NCBI GenBank assembly: GCA_033558025.1
Contig: JAUCEF010000011.1
Coordinates: forward strand, 3,658,001 to 3,722,000
Origin: Phytophthora sp. 'mugwort'
Lineage: Eukaryota > Oomycota > Peronosporomycetes > Peronosporales > Peronosporaceae
DNA: 64,000 bases
Reading direction: 5' to 3'
Within the stretch, counting starts at the first letter, position 1. Each line of letters opens with the position of its first letter. The translations under genes and the position numbers were made by a program. Below are positions 20,201 to 28,789 of this stretch, one piece after another. The notes below the pieces were generated by a model. The model worked only from the letters and a program-made list of their open reading frames with translations. It did not search any database and was not told where the DNA came from.

Positions 20201-22391
20201 GGGTCAAGAATGCTTTGGTGGCGAGGAAGTGGCCCAGAAATGGGATGCCGGCCAGGGCACATACTCTCCCATTGTTCAGATGAAAAGGAGAAGTGCCTAT
20301 ATGTTAATCTACGAAAGACGGTTAGTAGAAGAATCTGGAGTCCTCCCTCGCGCTCTAGAACCACTCAAGCTTTCAAGTGAAGTGCAGGCTCTCGCTATTC
20401 AAATTATGCAGGAAAATACGCGTCATGAAGGTGTCGTGAATGCTTTTGACCGAACGTACGAGCAGTTTATTTTCGACCTGACGGAGAATATCACTCAGTT
20501 ATCACCGGGATGCAGCACTACGGTAACTCAACAGGCCTGTCAACTTGCATGTCAATTTTTGCTCGGTATCTGTTCACTTCGTTGTCACTCCACTCTCTCC
20601 TCACCTCAAATACCAGCAGTGTCAAGTCGCTATAAGATAAGTGCTCGTGTTGCCTTATGGTTAACTGACTATGACAAGAGTCCAAGCAATGGTGACGACG
20701 ACGAACGCGTGCAATTGAGCCAATGGATTCTTACACAAGTTGTAGCTCCTCCCACTGCGTCATTGTCGAACTCTCGTGTAGAAAGTCAACGTACATGGCT
20801 TTTTGACACTTTATTCCTCGCTTCGGGAAACCAAGAACTCGTCGATTCGTGTTTTCAGATCCTTTTCGCTACTGTTAAAGTTTTAGCATATGAAGCGACA
20901 GTCGACAATGTGGAGGCTGAGCAAGTTCTTGTCGTCTTCTTCCGCGAATCTCTCAATCTATTCTACTCGCGAGAAGCTCATCTAGAAGTGTGTGATCCTG
21001 CCTCAAGTTGTGTCTTAACGCTATCGATGGAAACTCGAGTAGCCGCAATCAAGTCCCTCGGTGCGTTTTTCGACAAGTGCATTAACGAATTAGTTGATGG
21101 GGAGACAATGACGGTAGAGCTGGACACTGGTACGATTCATCGTCTGTTTCTGGAGAAGCTGCAGTTCCTCCACCACTTCCTTCTCACACTACAGACGCCA
21201 TGGGAACTTTCTGATGTCCTCTCTTCCGATATTCTTATTAGTAATCACGTATCGATTAGAGGAATTGCACCTTTAGCTATCGAGGCGAGGTCTTCAAGTC
21301 CACCTCTACGTGAGAATGATCTTCGACTATGGACTTTCCAGTTAGAAACGAAACTGCTAAAGCATTTGATGGAGTCATATGAAGAGCCAGAGACTTTGCC
21401 AGTGGATATGACGCTACTGCTAAGCCACACCGCACTGAAGAATATGGTGTTATTCGGGTTAGAAGGCATCATTCTGCCAATATTGACTCGTATTATATAC
21501 GAGAACGAGGCTTCGTCGTCGCACTGTGATCGCCTCGTATCGCTGTTAATTGGTGTACTGGAAGAAATAAAAGATACTCACGCTCACAAAGTACTCGCTG
21601 TGGTCGGTAGACTTCTTGATAAGGAAGAAGAAAAATTATCACTCTTAGAAGAAGAGAAAGAGACTTCTATAAGCTTGGCGTGGACTGTTCATCACCACGT
21701 CTTCTCGCCCACGCGGGGGCTCTTGGAGAGTGTGACGTATTACCGAGATCACGGCTCGTACGAGTACACGCTTTTGCTACTGGAATTTGTAGCTCATCGT
21801 GCTAGTGTATCGCCAAAACTTCAAGAACTTCTCAAGTGCGACCCGAAATTCCACAATAATGTGCGGTGGATCCCCCAATGGTTGGCCGACCATCTCGACT
21901 CGAATGGTGCAGTCCGACAGCAACTACGAGCAAAGGACAGAGCGCCCAAAAGCGGTAGTGCTGAGGGACGACAAGACGTTTTAAAGTTATTCATCGAGGT
22001 GGAGAAAGCTTTTGGACTAGCAGTTCCTGACTATTGTGAGGATATCGTCCATGATACCCAGCGCATAGAGGAACAACGATTGGTGCTCTCCAATCCGATC
22101 TCGCCGACAGCTGTAGCTGCTGAAGATGTCATATTGGAAGCGCTCGCTCTTCAAGAGGAGAATCAGTATGATAAACACTGCGATAATACCTCGACAAAGC
22201 ATTCAGTAGGGGAAATCCGACAGCTTGACAAGACCAACACGGACGAAATCGGCCCAGAGCATGGCAATATTGACTCGGATACCCTCGAAAGGCCACGAAC
22301 CGATTGGAAACTGCACCGATCACGTGAGGAACTTTCAATGGCGCTTCGAATAGACCTCGATATCACGCACAACAACGCCCGAGAGGCATAG
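14220..22391 (+). CDS. giant ubiquitin-specific protease (USP9X/USP34-like)
   Basis: A cysteine deubiquitinase of 2723 residues in one uninterrupted exon from ATG 14220. The first ~1670 residues are helical, leucine-rich and without catalytic motifs, as in the armadillo/HEAT-like scaffolds of USP9X, USP24 and USP34. The peptidase C19 domain is at about 1682-2030: the Cys box NPGCICYMNSLVQQ with catalytic Cys1689, a QMDADEFFSLLLDRLE segment, the His box TGHYYSFIKDR with His1962, and FNDE with Asn1982/Asp1983; it closes at SAYMLIYERR. The usual N-L-G-N-T-C Cys-box is replaced by N-P-G-C-I-C, keeping the catalytic Cys. Some 690 helical residues follow, with an acidic Glu/Lys segment near 2475 (KEEEKLSLLEEEKE). 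It removes ubiquitin from protein substrates; which ones is unknown. It converges on the next gene with only 90 bp between the stops. Confidence 0.94.
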   Translation: MASPLELRVATEDLVQVAEALRRDFEGTCVAIASEIAVCDDPTHWLDLLSVLVIRGPDTWDCNERKLSSELVERLEMDLLPQVVQILLGKSFELEPVEAVNRFLQWTLASVKKCLERGDISRLLCLARILDAHRRFYLYHGASNDGSGLNQDQEVSNTENQETLEFTVRKSSEYTSRYFIRNLEYWGQVGGFSVILDVLQAGTSFEALQCILRTLYDVKDHLSPDFLLKYLPALTDAMRTVVRSLEPAEFYAVSRDSLLEVVQVMELLLLTLSKDEKASKTDKRSIADRESCEQRVQLLRLEISLRFFQSNSLEKRIYGLTEIVVIITRLYNDQIQEQVEPTALSLYATLNYLVDWMHETRLIEELLGEKMHVELIKRSTSLFQFVSELEVLPTEWIDLVWNCYCADADLSSSDEEQSRPVQRRHEAFRSTIHDLLLEMATFMERPSLVHLVRRIEAVKARLDSNQLGIVAAIAARRLPLDVSLEQLEDSTPCSSFNGPRPQRSLRQRILMHLWSTVLPIVKSEDFRDEILLRMHEILRLEATNEDGLGEESGASRCATVDELLRLCLDNISRRENLVVSLKLFTQLSSLVDEIGLVLSDTAQRSTTYVRILQDEAAEYKQGVRQSLNTSEWLEMDDDQRANLPMLKEYVSEIKNRLLALRAAWILDECGGDDTDSSFSEEQLNNVWELLIANAFLRDEAALCFQWIELCMNTLLQPRGRALNKENATSSRTLMPIQIAEYVLTTKFSTLPGDRITLSTLCCFHSIFRRLNHLKGGLEIVTIVTDPSRTASPTGNSSDDDKNESVELMTGLPLVGLDELWQLAVRATDSAVAEELITLLASFHLSFAPSIRQTEVPFQWKLRFLEKCMEFIATAKADAELLRTQKLSSATDENYASKLTADVAIVTRCVDLLRYFLEACKLGDDCAVKVEEEKMLQQLERDGILITTEAGDNCTNARHKTWRLEHLEERLPYLEIYPSPLKDAQSESFNGAKAGYRTGRRPSWTFRQQHALLDVIVDTNEDVEVEDIGLIIHPSDADNSSSLKVDLRENLLKIGSPSKPNMRSPGVRATLRWPQAPSPRRGPDLRPEDIDQALTEFTSGGREEDNHQPTHSRDASSKSTTRYGIMSQILANQGSHFDELLELVDWDETTSQRTWDLLCRLPTNNELLRKMIRLRQDREAGEQVDWPDLLNASNVHRLLYALRLVEALLIPVNSTVYGDSELNSGRRQWRERFVRLGGALHLYETLLKWPEEQIIDGAGQYLQNIRATCLAAVMRVLNYFFCWKRLSATEKTPPNNMSLFDLRLQNSTLPAFINSIELPSLLKVAVRLTARFPGLNSDKKMSFSDEAAEAVYYGVQMFCSLIRFAPYLTLMVFEAEPGSDILPRITMTGWLKTLLVDCPSKPTRIQVLGALSDMATAFSVLDSCSSARDIFEPLVVSAYYLVSEDYLCKGFNFSVLEELFTFCQVLLGCRKRVRESKGTEDSDDTNDILAVALIRHEIPGRLVRNVSRIVSQRQAAVTLKTIRAPRNQDEGILGGYLQLLALLAIISEKTRTAILEQNPTSSNDLCATKLGGNGHQMIRFIHTDLLFGETFRDLDRPSTPICTSSLIRNLAQRLLLNLVFPGTPLDEQDAGCGVNGDILVLLDHLRDYQARVLEAVNLGGRQWNYTPADAFLDASKSTYHAGLVNPGCICYMNSLVQQLFMIPTFCRGLLALECSQIVPDRSSLSLREEVEQLQKLFVSLAYTNYRSCDPIAFAHSHKDMEGNATNVHIQMDADEFFSLLLDRLEMFLRPKAITDFTDGSKLDQKDFMASCFGGVLVNQILTQQGNLSEREEKFFALSLEVSKKRHLTESLELYVEGETLEGENAYFCEREQRKVSATKRVCIKKLPQTLVCHLKRFEFDYDLMEKVKINDYLEFPMEIDMFPYTSEALAATVSGKANDRTRRTILYDLVGVVVHSGTSDTGHYYSFIKDRQETERQRWMEFNDEVVREFDEETMGQECFGGEEVAQKWDAGQGTYSPIVQMKRRSAYMLIYERRLVEESGVLPRALEPLKLSSEVQALAIQIMQENTRHEGVVNAFDRTYEQFIFDLTENITQLSPGCSTTVTQQACQLACQFLLGICSLRCHSTLSSPQIPAVSSRYKISARVALWLTDYDKSPSNGDDDERVQLSQWILTQVVAPPTASLSNSRVESQRTWLFDTLFLASGNQELVDSCFQILFATVKVLAYEATVDNVEAEQVLVVFFRESLNLFYSREAHLEVCDPASSCVLTLSMETRVAAIKSLGAFFDKCINELVDGETMTVELDTGTIHRLFLEKLQFLHHFLLTLQTPWELSDVLSSDILISNHVSIRGIAPLAIEARSSSPPLRENDLRLWTFQLETKLLKHLMESYEEPETLPVDMTLLLSHTALKNMVLFGLEGIILPILTRIIYENEASSSHCDRLVSLLIGVLEEIKDTHAHKVLAVVGRLLDKEEEKLSLLEEEKETSISLAWTVHHHVFSPTRGLLESVTYYRDHGSYEYTLLLLEFVAHRASVSPKLQELLKCDPKFHNNVRWIPQWLADHLDSNGAVRQQLRAKDRAPKSGSAEGRQDVLKLFIEVEKAFGLAVPDYCEDIVHDTQRIEEQRLVLSNPISPTAVAAEDVILEALALQEENQYDKHCDNTSTKHSVGEIRQLDKTNTDEIGPEHGNIDSDTLERPRTDWKLHRSREELSMALRIDLDITHNNAREA

Positions 22392-22481
22392 AAAAAGACT
22401 TGAAGGGCGTATAACGATGTGTTGTTAGTATGTATACACGTTTGTTCTTCCCATTTTTGCTGTAGCAGACTCTGTATTCAT

Positions 22482-24188
22482 CTATCTTGCTAGAGCTGTC
22501 GTCAGTTCAACTCTTTGACCACTTCGAGAGCTTACAATTCCTCCACTTTGTGGTCGTTTCCGGGTTGGAATAACTCGACTACGAGCCTTTAGCTTCGAGA
22601 TCCCAGTAGTTGAACTGGAACTGGTACGGAGTTTACCTCGTGTACTGACATGAGCAGACCAGCAGCGCTCAGGCTTCGCGGCTCGAGATTCCAAGTTCAT
22701 TAACTTCGTGCTAGCTACGAGGCCGCTTCCGCATGTAGCAGAGCGACAAAGCGGGTGCTGGTAACCTTGCAAGATGATGCTCCTGGACATCTTGTTATTG
22801 CCGTCACAGGCAGAAAAGTACAAGAGGCGGCTACGCGGTGACATGGCTGCCAGCTCGCACTCGTCACCGTCTTTATTCTCCAAGTCTTCACTTTCAAGAC
22901 TTGATACGGAATAACATGTCGACACGGAAGGAGATCGTAGAGTTTCAGTTGTCACAAACCCAACTGCTGCTAAATCGTCAACAATCCAGGGTCCAACGGG
23001 TGAGAGCGAACAGGATTTCAAGTCATCATCACTGTCATCAGCGTCCACCAAGTAGAGGAAACCCTCGCCACAGTCGCTTGAAGGATCGTAGCGAGCTTGG
23101 TCACGTACCATCGGGCGTCGGATCCGCGTACAAGCAGAAGACGGCTTTAATCGGACGTGACGTGGATTCAGGACGGCTCCTTCTCCCAACTGGAATGACT
23201 GATTCTCTCCTGGATGATACTCGGAATTGCGAGATCTTCTTTGGTTTATGGACCTGAAATTCATTGAAGAGATTTGGTTCTTGGCAATATTGCTGCTGTT
23301 GAGTCTTCTTTCCGTTGCTTGGACTATGCCTCCAGGGGCATCATAAATGACAGCAGGCACAACCATTCGAAGCGAGCTTTCTGCCACAAGTCGATTGAGG
23401 TGACAACTTGAGTGGGGACGCTGTAATAACAGTCCGTTGTTTGCCATCAGCTTCGATTCAACGCTAGCAGTCACAGATCCACTTGTTGCAATGTCTTCCA
23501 TCCTCTCAAGTGGGTTTTTCAAGTGTTTGCGGTGATGTCTTTGCGTTTGACCATCACCTTCAGCGGGATTTTCCTTCTTTTCAGCACATTTTCGCTGTCC
23601 AGAACCTTGAGTTTGCTTGCTCTGAAAAACTTGGTCACGTAAATCGCGAATAATTTGCTCCAACTCTTCGTCCGTGCGATGCCGGGGCGATGAACTCGGT
23701 TCGCTTATTCTGTTCGTAGCGACAGCTCGAAAGGGATCCGATGGATTGTTGAGCTGTGGATTATTCTCTTCACTGCGCTGATTGCTGTCGTTATTGTCGC
23801 GATCTTCGCTGCCATTCGAGTCGCTGGTTGTACCATATACACTCTTTCCAGAGCACATGATTACTGGCATCTGTCTTGTTGACTCAGGCTCAGAGGAATC
23901 AGCAGGGTCTCCTTCGACTACAAGTGCCGGGGCCTTCAGTTCTTGATATTCCTTTGAAAAGCGTGCATTACTCCCGACAATTCTCCTCCCCGGTCGTTTG
24001 TCACGTGGCTTCTTAGCAGAAACAGCTCTGTGCGCAAGCCCGTGGACTCCAACAGCATTAGCAGAAGCTGTTAATGATGCTGATGGTTCTTGATAGTAAT
24101 AATAGCTGGTACTCTCGTCGCGCGAAGCTAAAGAATGCGCTGTAGCTCCAGCACCGACGCTGATGTTTCCAGAGCCTCCCCACCGCAT
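22482..24188 (-). CDS. hypothetical protein, low-complexity
   Basis: A 568-residue ORF starting at ATG 24188 (MRWGGSGNISVG). I do not recognise a family. The protein is rich in Ser, Arg, Asn and Asp, with an acidic stretch near residue 130-150 (NGSEDRDNNDSNQ), one short predicted helix near 200 (DEELEQIIRDLRDQVF) and a basic C-terminus with many Arg and Ser. There is no signal peptide or membrane segment. Overall it looks mostly disordered, with features that could suit a cytoskeletal, nuclear or phospho-regulated protein, but no function can be assigned. The frame is unbroken over 1.7 kb, which argues for a real gene. It converges with the ubiquitin protease, and its 3' end may overlap the transcript of that gene. 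Confidence 0.72.
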   Translation of the reverse strand: MRWGGSGNISVGAGATAHSLASRDESTSYYYYQEPSASLTASANAVGVHGLAHRAVSAKKPRDKRPGRRIVGSNARFSKEYQELKAPALVVEGDPADSSEPESTRQMPVIMCSGKSVYGTTSDSNGSEDRDNNDSNQRSEENNPQLNNPSDPFRAVATNRISEPSSSPRHRTDEELEQIIRDLRDQVFQSKQTQGSGQRKCAEKKENPAEGDGQTQRHHRKHLKNPLERMEDIATSGSVTASVESKLMANNGLLLQRPHSSCHLNRLVAESSLRMVVPAVIYDAPGGIVQATERRLNSSNIAKNQISSMNFRSINQRRSRNSEYHPGENQSFQLGEGAVLNPRHVRLKPSSACTRIRRPMVRDQARYDPSSDCGEGFLYLVDADDSDDDLKSCSLSPVGPWIVDDLAAVGFVTTETLRSPSVSTCYSVSSLESEDLENKDGDECELAAMSPRSRLLYFSACDGNNKMSRSIILQGYQHPLCRSATCGSGLVASTKLMNLESRAAKPERCWSAHVSTRGKLRTSSSSTTGISKLKARSRVIPTRKRPQSGGIVSSRSGQRVELTTALAR

Positions 24189-24331
24189 GGTTAACAATGT
24201 GGTGAAGAAAACCTTCTGCGTCCGTGTTGAACGTTAGCTTTTGCTGCTGGATAAACCGTATAAATATACCTATCTCAAAAATGGATAACTACTTTAACAG
24301 CAACTAAGCACACTACCCACAGGCAGTCGGA

Positions 24332-25532
24332 TTAGTAGAAGTACGGATGGAGTGGATCGAGGTAGAACTCAAACGGATCTCGGAGCATCTCAAAGTCATT
24401 GCCAAGTAGACTGGGGCGGTGGGGCGGCCGAAGCGACCACGGGTCTCCCCCGAGTGGTAGAAATGGTGGAGGCATTGGGAGATGTAGGGGACGTCCACCA
24501 CTCCGCCAGCGCCAGTGGCCCTGATGATGACGCATATATTCACCAAGCCGACGCTCCCGGTCATGCTGGTCCCATGTCTCCATTCGCTTCCGGTAGGTCC
24601 AATGCAAGATGTAACGAGCTTTTGCGTCATTGACGGATTGTACAGAGGGGAAATCTACACATATAACTAATGAGAACAGACATGTGTGACAGCGTTCAGC
24701 TACGTCTACTGTAGACGTACCACTGAGCAAAAAGTGCTGCCACAGCTCTGAAGAGTCCTGCAGTTGACGTAAATACTACGAGCACGTGTCCACAGAGTCA
24801 AGGTACTTGAAATAAATAGCGATTTGTTCACTTAAGTCGTACCTTGTTCGTTTGGGTGACACGACAAAAGTCGGGGACGCCTAGAAACCCGCCGATTCGC
24901 ACGAGAAGCGGCTCAGGGAGGCGACTCAGCTCTGCATCTGAAGCCACCAGACTGGCGCCGCTCGAGAATTCAGGGAATAAGTTGCGCTCCAGTCTGTCAA
25001 CCAAAACAAATATGAGCCATTCTCTAGATTTCAGGACGTTAAAAACTAGAAATGGACACACACCTCCAGTAGAGAATTTCCAGATTGCACCACCACTGAT
25101 CCGTGTACAGTGCACGCCCCTGATCTCGATCTCCTGGCTCCATCTGCTGCCCACGAGGCTTCACGAACTCGGAAACTCTACGGTAATGTCAATAGCGTCA
25201 AGAATTCTTTCATGGCTATAAATTTCACTAGCTGAGACCGCCTGACGGACGCACTTGAGACTCAGCTGGACGCTCTTGGCGCTTGATACCAAGTGGACGA
25301 ACAACTTATTGCCCACCAGCAGCGCGCGCACGTGGACGTCCGCATCAGCTCCGGTCGTTCTCGACAGTTGATAGCGCTGTGCTGGCAGCAGATTCACGTC
25401 GCCCGCGAAGCTCTCGACGCGGCGGAGACGGCTCGTGTCCGAGCCTGGTCCCTTTGCAACCCACCCGTGCTCCTGCAGCAGCTTGTGTGTCATCCAGAGC
25501 AGCGTTCCAGCGGCAGACACGGCGTCACTCAT
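24332..25532 (-). CDS. FBXO7/PI31-like F-box protein, five exons
   Basis: Exons (minus): 25532-25255, 25177-25064, 24993-24843, 24757-24721, 24654-24332. All four introns (77, 70, 85, 66 bp) begin GT and end AG, and the joined frame is exactly 301 codons including the stop (300 aa). Residues 1-150 resemble the PI31/FP proteasome-regulator domain (alternating pattern …YQLSRTTG…HVRALLVGNKLFVHLV…VQLSLKVSEFVKP…). Residues 153-193 form an F-box (LSRLPEPLLVRIGGFL, then across an intron DSSELWQHFLL), and the last ~80 residues are rich in Pro, Arg and His with PFLPLGGDPW and DPFEFYLDPLHPYFY, like the Pro-rich tail of FBXO7. FBXO7-type proteins bind Skp1 as SCF substrate receptors and contact the proteasome. 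No N-terminal ubiquitin-like domain is seen, unlike human FBXO7. Splice sites are my inference. Confidence 0.8.
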
Positions 25533-25777
25533 CTTGAAGATCTATCTACAGTACAGTAGATTCAACACTAACACTAACGTTACGACTTTTCTCCGAAACT
25601 ACCGTTGAACTTTTATCATAGGTGCGCATCTTCGTACAGTTGCCGTACAATTGAAGAGTAAACTGTATTTCGCTGTTGTAGTTTTAAGAACTCGATGGTA
25701 TGGACGTTGGGGTCCATCGCTATGATATACTTCCGCTGTCACCATCACTAGGCTGCGCTGCTACATGCGGCTGCGGC

Positions 25778-27346
25778 TTAGTTGGTGCTATTCCGGACGT
25801 AATACGGTTCGTTCATGTACTCGGCGTCGCAGTACGGGAATAGTGTGTCGTCATCCGAGGGCGTGAACAGCTCCTTGCCGGCGTAGATCATGACGTAACA
25901 ACCAGCGGCGGCGCACACAGCAATCACCAGCATCGACGCACTCTTGTCCAGGAACGACATTTTGCGCCAGAATACACGCAGGTAGATGATCAGTGGCATC
26001 AACAGGCAGCTCGTCGTGTGAGCCGTGGCGCCCGTGAAGTCCACCAAGTCCAGGAAGCGTTTGCGTGCCAGGACGGCACATACAACCAGAATGGCGATGA
26101 TACAGATTCGAAGAGCAATGTAGCGCAACGCGTTGCGAGCGCCACGGTACGGTTCATGTAGCTGCTCTTCCGTGATCTCCTCGCCAAACTCGAGCGCGAT
26201 ACGAAGCTGGGACATCCGGCCCTCTGACTTCTCCATCATACTGGACGTAGACACCTGGCGGGCCGACATCTCGTTGGGCGTCGAGCTGCGTACGTACGAT
26301 CCCTGCAGCTCCAAATCCTGTTCCACGTTTGCGCGGTCTTCCTCGTCGTTAAAACGCACGACCTTGGGGCTCTTGTGCATGCCCAGAATGAGGCGTTCAG
26401 CCATGTAGAACGGGGGCATCATAAGCGTCGAGAAGGCGATTGTGATGTGAACCTGCATGAAGAGGTACGCCATCACTACGGCACCTCGATCGGCAGTGAA
26501 TCCCAAAGGGGCCAGTCCAAGAGGATCGGCAGTACTCACAATCGAGTACAGAATGTTACCCGACAGCTGGCAACCACCGGCCGTGTAACCAACTAGAGCG
26601 ATCGCGATGAAGAACGCCGAGATGAACAAGATGGTGATCACCACGACGCGAGGCATGCGCTGCGGCTGCGAGTGCTCACGATGGAGATCTGGGACCACAA
26701 TGGCAGCACCATACGCCAAAGCAAGGTTACCAAAGCACATGAGAACCTGGTGAACGGAGATATCGGGCGACGGGATGGAGTCGTGGCCGCGCATGTTCCA
26801 CTGCAGAACAGCCACTGCAATGATGTCGGCAATGACCGTGCCCATACTGGCAGCGAACGCCATACCGGCACTCTCCTTTAATGTCGGGATGAGACACACA
26901 GGAATGACCATGAGCGCCATGAAGATGATCCAGAAGGTTTGACTGAACGAGTCCGGGAACAGCACGTCCAGTAGGGTGCTACCCAGCACCAGGAAGGCAC
27001 AGGGCGACAGGAGGCACACACCCATCTGCGAAAGCACCGTGAAGAAACGCCCCCACTTGCCTAGAGCCCATTCTCCGAGGTCCCCGTACGTCTTGACGGA
27101 CGACGGGGATACCAGCAACACTCGGGAGAGCTTGAGCGTGGCATACGTGTTGGCGAAGATCATGAAGGCTAGGGCGATGGACGCGTACAAGGGTCCGGCA
27201 CGCGCGTAGTTGGCGGGCATCGTAAGCGATCCCATGCCGCATACTGAGCAGAAGAGGTTGAATGAGGCCTTGGCGTCGTCCATCGTGAAGAAGGCCGACT
27301 TGGCACTGCCGCGCGGTGCGGAGATGGTGGACGTGCGAGGCACCAT
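25778..27346 (-). CDS. amino acid/auxin permease (AAAP) transporter, copy 1
   Basis: A 522-residue membrane protein of the AAAP (Aa_trans) family, importing amino acids by proton coupling across the plasma or organelle membrane. The open frame extends upstream to 27481, but the first ATG is 27346 (MVPRTSTISAPRGS). The fold begins at TMDDAKASFNLFCSVCGMGSL, followed by roughly ten to eleven hydrophobic segments, with a long cytoplasmic loop near residues 345-400 rich in charged and Ser/Thr residues, and a short acidic C-terminal tail. It is clearly paralogous to the two identical transporters at 40012-41556 and 43440-44984, sharing long stretches such as FPDSFSQTFWIIFMALMVIP, but differs in the N-terminus, loop and tail. 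It lies 245 bp upstream of the F-box gene on the same strand. Substrate specificity cannot be read from the sequence. Confidence 0.93.
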   Translation of the reverse strand: MVPRTSTISAPRGSAKSAFFTMDDAKASFNLFCSVCGMGSLTMPANYARAGPLYASIALAFMIFANTYATLKLSRVLLVSPSSVKTYGDLGEWALGKWGRFFTVLSQMGVCLLSPCAFLVLGSTLLDVLFPDSFSQTFWIIFMALMVIPVCLIPTLKESAGMAFAASMGTVIADIIAVAVLQWNMRGHDSIPSPDISVHQVLMCFGNLALAYGAAIVVPDLHREHSQPQRMPRVVVITILFISAFFIAIALVGYTAGGCQLSGNILYSIVSTADPLGLAPLGFTADRGAVVMAYLFMQVHITIAFSTLMMPPFYMAERLILGMHKSPKVVRFNDEEDRANVEQDLELQGSYVRSSTPNEMSARQVSTSSMMEKSEGRMSQLRIALEFGEEITEEQLHEPYRGARNALRYIALRICIIAILVVCAVLARKRFLDLVDFTGATAHTTSCLLMPLIIYLRVFWRKMSFLDKSASMLVIAVCAAAGCYVMIYAGKELFTPSDDDTLFPYCDAEYMNEPYYVRNSTN

Positions 27347-28780
27347 AGTTAATCCGAGGTGGGGGCGAGTCCTTGACTGGTTGCTGTTGCTGCTACTGCT
27401 GCTGGCGAAGAGAAATTGCAAAGTGAGATGTCCCGTGCCGGTGCTATTAGCGCCAGCCGGCCGAGAGCCCGTCCGCCGCATTGCATGTCTGCGTTGCTAG
27501 GGGAAACCTTGGAGTCTCGCAGCAAACGCGTGTAGCTCAGCCAGGCGCCCTCGTGTGCAAGCCCGCCACGGAATTGCTTGCTTCGCCGGCGCTCTGTACT
27601 GCTGAGTGCCAGCAACCGCGGCCTAAGCGCCACAAGAAACTCCGAGAAACGCGGGACGCTGAGCTCGACTGGAATTAATTATACAGTCGAAAAATGGAGA
27701 TGCTTTGCAAGACAGATGGACAAAGCCTCGTCTATTTGTTGTAGACGGATACGCGACGAGGCAAAAACGAACTTCACCTTTGGGATGACATATCACGTTG
27801 GCCCGATCGACTCAGGAGATATTTCAATAGACAGCCATGCACATGGCGCATTGCAACAAGCTGAAGTCCGGTCCGTCGCCGATGTTTTGCTCGAGGTGCA
27901 CGGACTGCACTGCGTTGTTGCTTGTTTGTCCAATCAGATCATAAAAAGAGCTTGGTCTTCCAAGCGATCGCACAGCAGTTTGCCACGTAAACCGGAGGCA
28001 GGTCAAGGTTGCGAGCCTTGCATCGGGTGTGCCACCGCTGGCATTTTTCTTTTTTTATCTGAAGAAAAGACGGTGGCAGCGGTATCCAACGGCGACGGCA
28101 ATTTGCTGCCCCTATAATCGAGTCAACTGATTAATCAGGCCGATCAAGAACTCGTCGTTTATCGTAAGAGCGCTCCTACTTTAAATGAGAAAAACCTGGC
28201 TTTGTATCGATCAGCGAGCTCTGCTTTAATTGCAACCCCTGCGCTATAAGTCTCTTCGATAGGACTTGTGTTGGAGCTTCGCACCGGAACGATTGATGCA
28301 AGCCGAGACTTCTCTCGGATCGCTCAGGCTTAGAATATGGGAACCCCGTATCGCCCTCGGCTAATAAGGTGAGACGAAACAGAGGACCTGTCCTGGCCAC
28401 GACAAAATTTTACTGTAAAAGTACACAAGTACCATAGAGCCTCGTTCAACACAGGTAAGTTGCTGATTGTTACCGACGCCAACCACCGATTTCGCAGCCG
28501 GCACTGCAAAATCTGCAGCCAGCACCAATCAATTTCTGGCCAATCGAATCCAGCATTTGTATGAATAATGACCAATTAAATGCAGGGAAACTACCCGCAC
28601 CTCGCACTTGAATCGTTCATTCTCGATCTGACTGGCAAGCCTTCGCCATCCATCCTCTCCACCAGCATGCCTCGCAGGATTTCTTGGGAATGCCTGACCA
28701 CCGGCATTTGGCGCGCCGACGCAGACATGCTGCGAGGGTTTCAAGCACTTCACTGTAGCTAAGAGTGATCTTGGGAAATG
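27347..28780. other. upstream flank of AAAP copy 1, no gene recognised
   Basis: It holds the 5' region of the transporter and then overlapping short frames. A 179-codon plus-strand frame at 27578-28117 has no family motif and overlaps the expected promoter, so I do not call it a gene. Confidence 0.5.
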
Positions 28781-28789
28781 CTGCATTTG

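Noticed and set aside
27578..28117. 179-codon frame upstream of AAAP copy 1
   Set aside because: No family motif and it overlaps the promoter side of a real gene.
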